From assembly GCF_030272615.1 (NCBI RefSeq), contig NC_081405.1, positions 471,870,008 to 471,934,007 on the forward strand: a stretch of 64,000 bases of DNA, read 5' to 3'. The position numbers were made by a program, and so were the translations under genes. This document shows positions 60,217 to 64,000 of this stretch, piece after piece (the first letter of the stretch is position 1; the number at the start of each line of letters is the position of its first letter). The notes beneath the pieces were generated by a model. It made no database searches. It saw only the letters and a list, made by a program, of their open reading frames with translations, and was not told where the DNA came from. Origin of the DNA: Cryptomeria japonica. Taxonomy: Eukaryota; Streptophyta; Pinopsida; Cupressales; Cupressaceae.

Positions 60217-61033
60217 GTGAGTATTTCATTTTTGAGAATCTAACAGACTAGTGAAAGTTGATGCTTCAAACAATTTGATGTGACCATTTACTCTAAATGA
60301 ATGTTTTATTTTCAGACATGATTCTGTCAATGAATAGGTAATGAAAACAGGTACAGTCTCAGAAAAAAAAGGTGGTATTAGAAACTACCTCTAAAACAAC
60401 CATGGAATTCCCTAAGGGATATTCATTAATTCTCATCTTTTCCATGATGACACGTGCTTTAATTATGGCCTTTCTCAAGCCATTTAGTTCCAAGTTCCCA
60501 ATAACCCACCATAATGCCTTTTTTGGCTGACAATAAGTAATGACCCTTAGCTAAATGCTCATGTAAAATGCTTAGATCTAAAATACTCATGACAAATATT
60601 TATGTGAAATGCTCAGATCTGGAATACTCACAAAAATATTTTGGCATTAAGTGCATTGACAGAAAAGAAACATTCACACACACATGCTCAAAGTGGATAT
60701 TCATTCTAATATTTTCTTTAATGTATTTCTGCTTCAAATGATTGTAAAATCTGCTGGAAGATTTTTTGATTAAGATTGCAAATATTTTCAGAAAATACCC
60801 CAAATCACTGAAATGTCCAAATTGCTGAAATTCTCCAAGCTTGAAGTGCAGGTGCAACCTCTATATGAAGATGCTGCCCTCAAGAAACTAGAGGGATTTT
60901 GTTCTCCAACCTCTAGGAAATCAATGGGGTTGAATCTAATGATCTCTAGATCCAAGGGCTTTCATCCTCAAATCATATAGTTGAACTTAAGTGCTTGAAC
61001 TAGGGTTAGGTTTTGTTGATATGATGTCAAAAG
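60217..61033. other. intron 8, first part, no gene seen
   Basis: AT-rich intronic sequence up to the hAT element; no recognised features. Confidence 0.6.
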
Positions 61034-61875
61034 CAAAGATGTAAATATCTTAATCAGCAATAAATCTTTTGGCTGAAAATTTTTAAAAACTCGGGAATCA
61101 ACAAAAAATTGGCAATTAATCGGCACTAAATTGGCAAAATTATCGAACATTTGAAAATATATAATTTCTTAAAATATTCTTAAAAAACACATATACACAT
61201 ATTATTAATAATTAAAATTATAAAAAATCTATTTCAAAATATTATTTTTTAATGTGTAATGTTATAATACATTAAAAAAGATAAAAACAAAATAAAACAA
61301 TATTGATACATTTTAATATATTAAATTTTATAAAAAATGGAAAATGGGGGCACCTATTCCGTTAATTAAAAGTTGCACTCACATTATTTAATTTCAAAGC
61401 TTGGAGGACATCGCGTGTCTTTTTATAAAGAAAAGAACATTAAACATAACTTAGTTTAATAGCGAAGAGAAAAACATAAAAAATAAAGATTTTATTCAGC
61501 GGACGAATTTTTCAGTTTTTTATGAAGGTCGACGTATTTCGGATTTCTTCCGTGAGATTCAGCAAATGCTATGGCTAAGCCTAAACGTATTTAGATGCCT
61601 ATTTTCTCCTGCGTGCCTAATTTCGCCTTCTTTGGGGGTAAAAAAATTTAAAATTTCACGTGATCTTTTTAGGGTTTTTATAAAAAAATGAAATGACTTT
61701 TTTAAATGCGATTTTTCGGCATTTGTTCGCAATTTTCTCGTGATTGTTTCTCTGGAAAAACTCGCGATTTTTAGCTAAAAGTCATTGCCGATTTTTTCGA
61801 AGATTAAATTGTTTTGGGTTTTAACTCTCGATAAATTGCGATTCATACGATTTATCGGCAATTTTTTCATCCTTG
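61034..61875. mobile_element. 842-bp non-autonomous hAT element (MITE-like)
   Basis: The left end CAAAGATGTAAA and the complement of the right end CAAGGATGAAAA form imperfect terminal inverted repeats that extend to a shared ATAAATC at base 27-33. GTCAAAAG occurs exactly on both sides (61026-61033 and 61876-61883), the 8-bp target duplication typical of hAT transposases. There is no ORF for a transposase, so movement would depend on an enzyme in trans, such as a relative of the hAT at 33-35 kb (link not shown). Confidence 0.85.
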
Positions 61876-61883
61876 GTCAAAAG

Positions 61884-63188
61884 ATCTCAAAAATGTTGAA
61901 GCTACCTAAATTTATAAGGGTGAAGGCCTGGCATGGGGTTCAGATGTGTGAAGAGGTGTTTATGAGTTTCTGTCCACAATTTGTATTCAAATGAGGTCAT
62001 TAATTGCATCCTTGAATGTGCATGGTGGTACATGAAATTCTTCATTTAAATGGTAGGAGTTTGGTCAAAGTCATGCTCAAAGGCGAGGGTCTAGGGAAAT
62101 GCATGCCATAAGGATGCATAGATAATATTTCGAGGTCCAAAGTCAGGAGCTTGGGAATTTGTGTGTGAAGGGGTGCAATACGGCAGGAGTCTAGGGATCT
62201 GCATGTTGAGGGGTGCAAATGCAAGAGGAAGTAGTGATCAAGCTCCTATAATACTTGATGCTGGAGGGAGTGGGGATTAGACTTTGGGTATACTCGATGT
62301 AGAGGGGAGCAATGGTTGAGCTTCTAAGATACTTGATGCAGAAGGGAGTGAGGATTGGGCTTTGAAGATACTTGATGTTGAAGCGAGTGGGGATTGGGAA
62401 TGTGACTTACATGGTACTAAGATAATTGAGGAGAGGTAAATCCAAGCTCTACATACTTGAGAGTAACCAAGGAGTAGAGGTCAGAGCTTAGGATTCTATG
62501 ATATTAGATAATATTTTGGTATGGTGGGAGGGAAATATCTAGGAGCTTGTGATATAGTGGAGATCAACACTCATGGATATTTGATATGGCGAGGATTAGG
62601 GATTAGGAATACAATTTCCTTTAGACTTGAGTGCAAAGAGGGAAATGGGACTTTAAAAGAATATGGGATAGAAGGGAGTAGGTTTGTGGGGGCAAGGAAT
62701 GTTGATAATGAAAGGTTCAAGGATTTGAAACACGGGAACCATGGAACTTGGGACTTAGGTAAGAGAAGTCCCAAAATCCTGTATAAGGCAAAGGATTGGG
62801 AAGCGGATGATGAAGGAAAGGTAGTATGAAATGGTCCAAAATCTTGCCCAAGGCTAGAATGTGAATGAGACACTCTCATACTTAAGAATTTGGGATGTTA
62901 CATGACACTCTAGAGCCTTTATTGCCACATAAAACCATATGCCTTTATATGTGGATATGGTGATTTTGTTTGGGCTGGGTAAGTTCCTGGCAAGTCTTTA
63001 AAATGAACATAAATATATGCATATTTGCAGTCTAGAAACAAGAATTAAGGTCAGAATACCACATATCATGCATATGCTAAACAAAATTTCCATAAATAGT
63101 TTTAAATACAATATACTGATTCAAAATCAATTTGTTAAACTCAAATGCCATGATAGATATTCTTTGTTCGATATAAATATTAATTCAA
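61884..63188. other. intron 8, middle part with a 39-bp tandem repeat
   Basis: G-rich, partly repetitive sequence without a recognised protein. The frame 62521-62829 has no family motif. Confidence 0.45.
62251..62406 (+). repeat. 39-bp tandem repeat, four units
   Basis: Units start at 62251, 62290, 62329 and 62368, consensus ATACTTGATG(C/T)(A/T)GA(A/G)GGGAG plus TGGGGATTGGGCTTTGAAG, with substitutions but no indels. Confidence 0.85.
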
Positions 63189-64000
63189 TGTAATGTCCCC
63201 TTTTGGGATTTACCTTAATTTGGTTCTGAGACAACAATTCTAACTCAATGTGAGAAATGTAAAATATAATTTCATCAATTCTGAAGACATTTTATTATAA
63301 TATTTAATTTATAATACTAAGAGGAGTTTGAAATATAGAACTTATCTTGCTAGCTCCCTCTGATCTGTATATTTGGAATATATGCCTCAACGTTATAAAT
63401 TGCTGCTGCTCAACTGTGCCTTCAGATTAGAGTAAATAAAATAGATCCTTCATACCTTATGCTGTAGTTCTCCCTTTTAACTGGTCCTTCAGTGCTATGT
63501 AGTGACTATGGGTCTGCCACACGGTTTGTAGTGTCCCTTCTAAGATCTCCTCTGATTTGCAGTTAATTGAGTCTTTTATGCTTCTGGTTCTTATGGTCTT
63601 GATTGGAAATATATGATGGAAATATTGCTAAGTAAAACTTATATCAAGAATACTCCAATAAGTGCCTAATTAGTGAGCCTGAAGTGTTCTTTCAGATTGT
63701 AATATCTAATTCCCTATGTAGTAATTTCTGATACCAATTTCTATGTATTGTTCTCAGAGAAGTTAGATCTAGATCCTATTGTAAATTCCAATCCCACAGA
63801 AGTTCTGTGATTACAGATTAGGAGAATGTATTTGCAAGATGTGCTATGGAGTCTCATGATTCACCTGGCGTATAACCGGCATAAGAATATACGGTCTGAT
63901 CCTTATTGATTGCTGCCTCTTGTAATGAATCTAAATTCTCTGTAATTTACAAAGTATAGTTTTAGATCTTGAGCAAATAAGATTGCTGTCCCTGCTTTAG
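63189..64000 (+). mobile_element. LTR starting TGTAATGTCCCC, runs off the window
   Basis: TGTAATGTCCCCTTTTGGG at 63189 follows TTCAA. It shares the terminus with the solo LTRs at 25439, 27111 and 24899. No matching end or TTCAA duplication is seen before 64000. Confidence 0.5.

Noticed and set aside
60217-64000. Search for exon 9 of the synthetase
   Set aside because: No segment with the expected continuation or motif 3 was seen; the gene must continue beyond the window.

Overview
This window looks like nuclear DNA of a seed plant, most probably a gymnosperm (conifer-type). That is an inference from one host gene split by two introns of 22.3 kb and 29.4 kb, both packed with nested, decayed LTR retrotransposons, LINE pieces and hAT-type DNA transposon sequence, in an AT-rich background. 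No rRNA, tRNA, CRISPR array or bacterial operon was recognised.

The one host gene lies on the + strand from an ATG at 4084 to at least 60216 and runs off the window. Eight exons (4084-4431, 7026-7169, 29423-29532, 29625-29736, 30000-30071, 59471-59562, 59846-59966, 60094-60216) join in frame without a stop, all with GT-AG introns. They give 374 codons of a bacterial-type aspartyl-tRNA synthetase with an organelle-targeting-like N-terminus, the OB-fold anticodon domain and class II motifs 1 and 2. Motif 3 and the C-terminus lie outside the window.

Layout. 0.1-1.8 kb: decayed unrecognised minus-strand ORF. 1.8-4.1 kb: AT-rich upstream DNA with a possible TATA box. Intron 1 (4.4-7.0 kb): antisense LINE remnant. 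Intron 2 (7.2-29.4 kb): a minus-strand LTR with a palindrome and minisatellite (9.6-11.1), a plus-strand LTR end (13.4-14.2), a gag-protease element lacking the rest of pol (14.7-17.8), a 3.9-kb minus-strand LTR-like block with a regularly spaced 33-bp hairpin array, flanked by 376-bp direct repeats (17.4-22.1), small LTRs (22.3-24.9), and a LINE split by a solo LTR that itself holds an inverted solo LTR, both with exact 5-bp target duplications (24.9-28.9). Intron 5 (30.1-59.5 kb): RNase H pseudogene (31.3-31.7), hAT transposase pseudogene (33.0-35.1), a plus-strand Gypsy LTR and gag (36.1-39.9), a minus-strand Gypsy element with LTR, gag, PR, RT, RNase H, IN, a GTAC-rich spacer and an additional 3' ORF (39.9-49.0), then a second additional 3' ORF, an LTR and an Athila-like gag-PR start (49.7-57.8). 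Intron 8 holds a clean 842-bp non-autonomous hAT element with an 8-bp target duplication (61.0-61.9) and an LTR start at 63189.

The most notable signals are: two Gypsy families that each carry a long extra ORF downstream of pol, one preceded by a strong 3' splice site; a palindromic 33-bp module repeated at about 166-177 bp spacing in one LTR and seen again in others; GTAC-core arrays in a retroelement family; and stop codons that are overwhelmingly TAG, as expected from methyl-CHG deamination (CAG to TAG).
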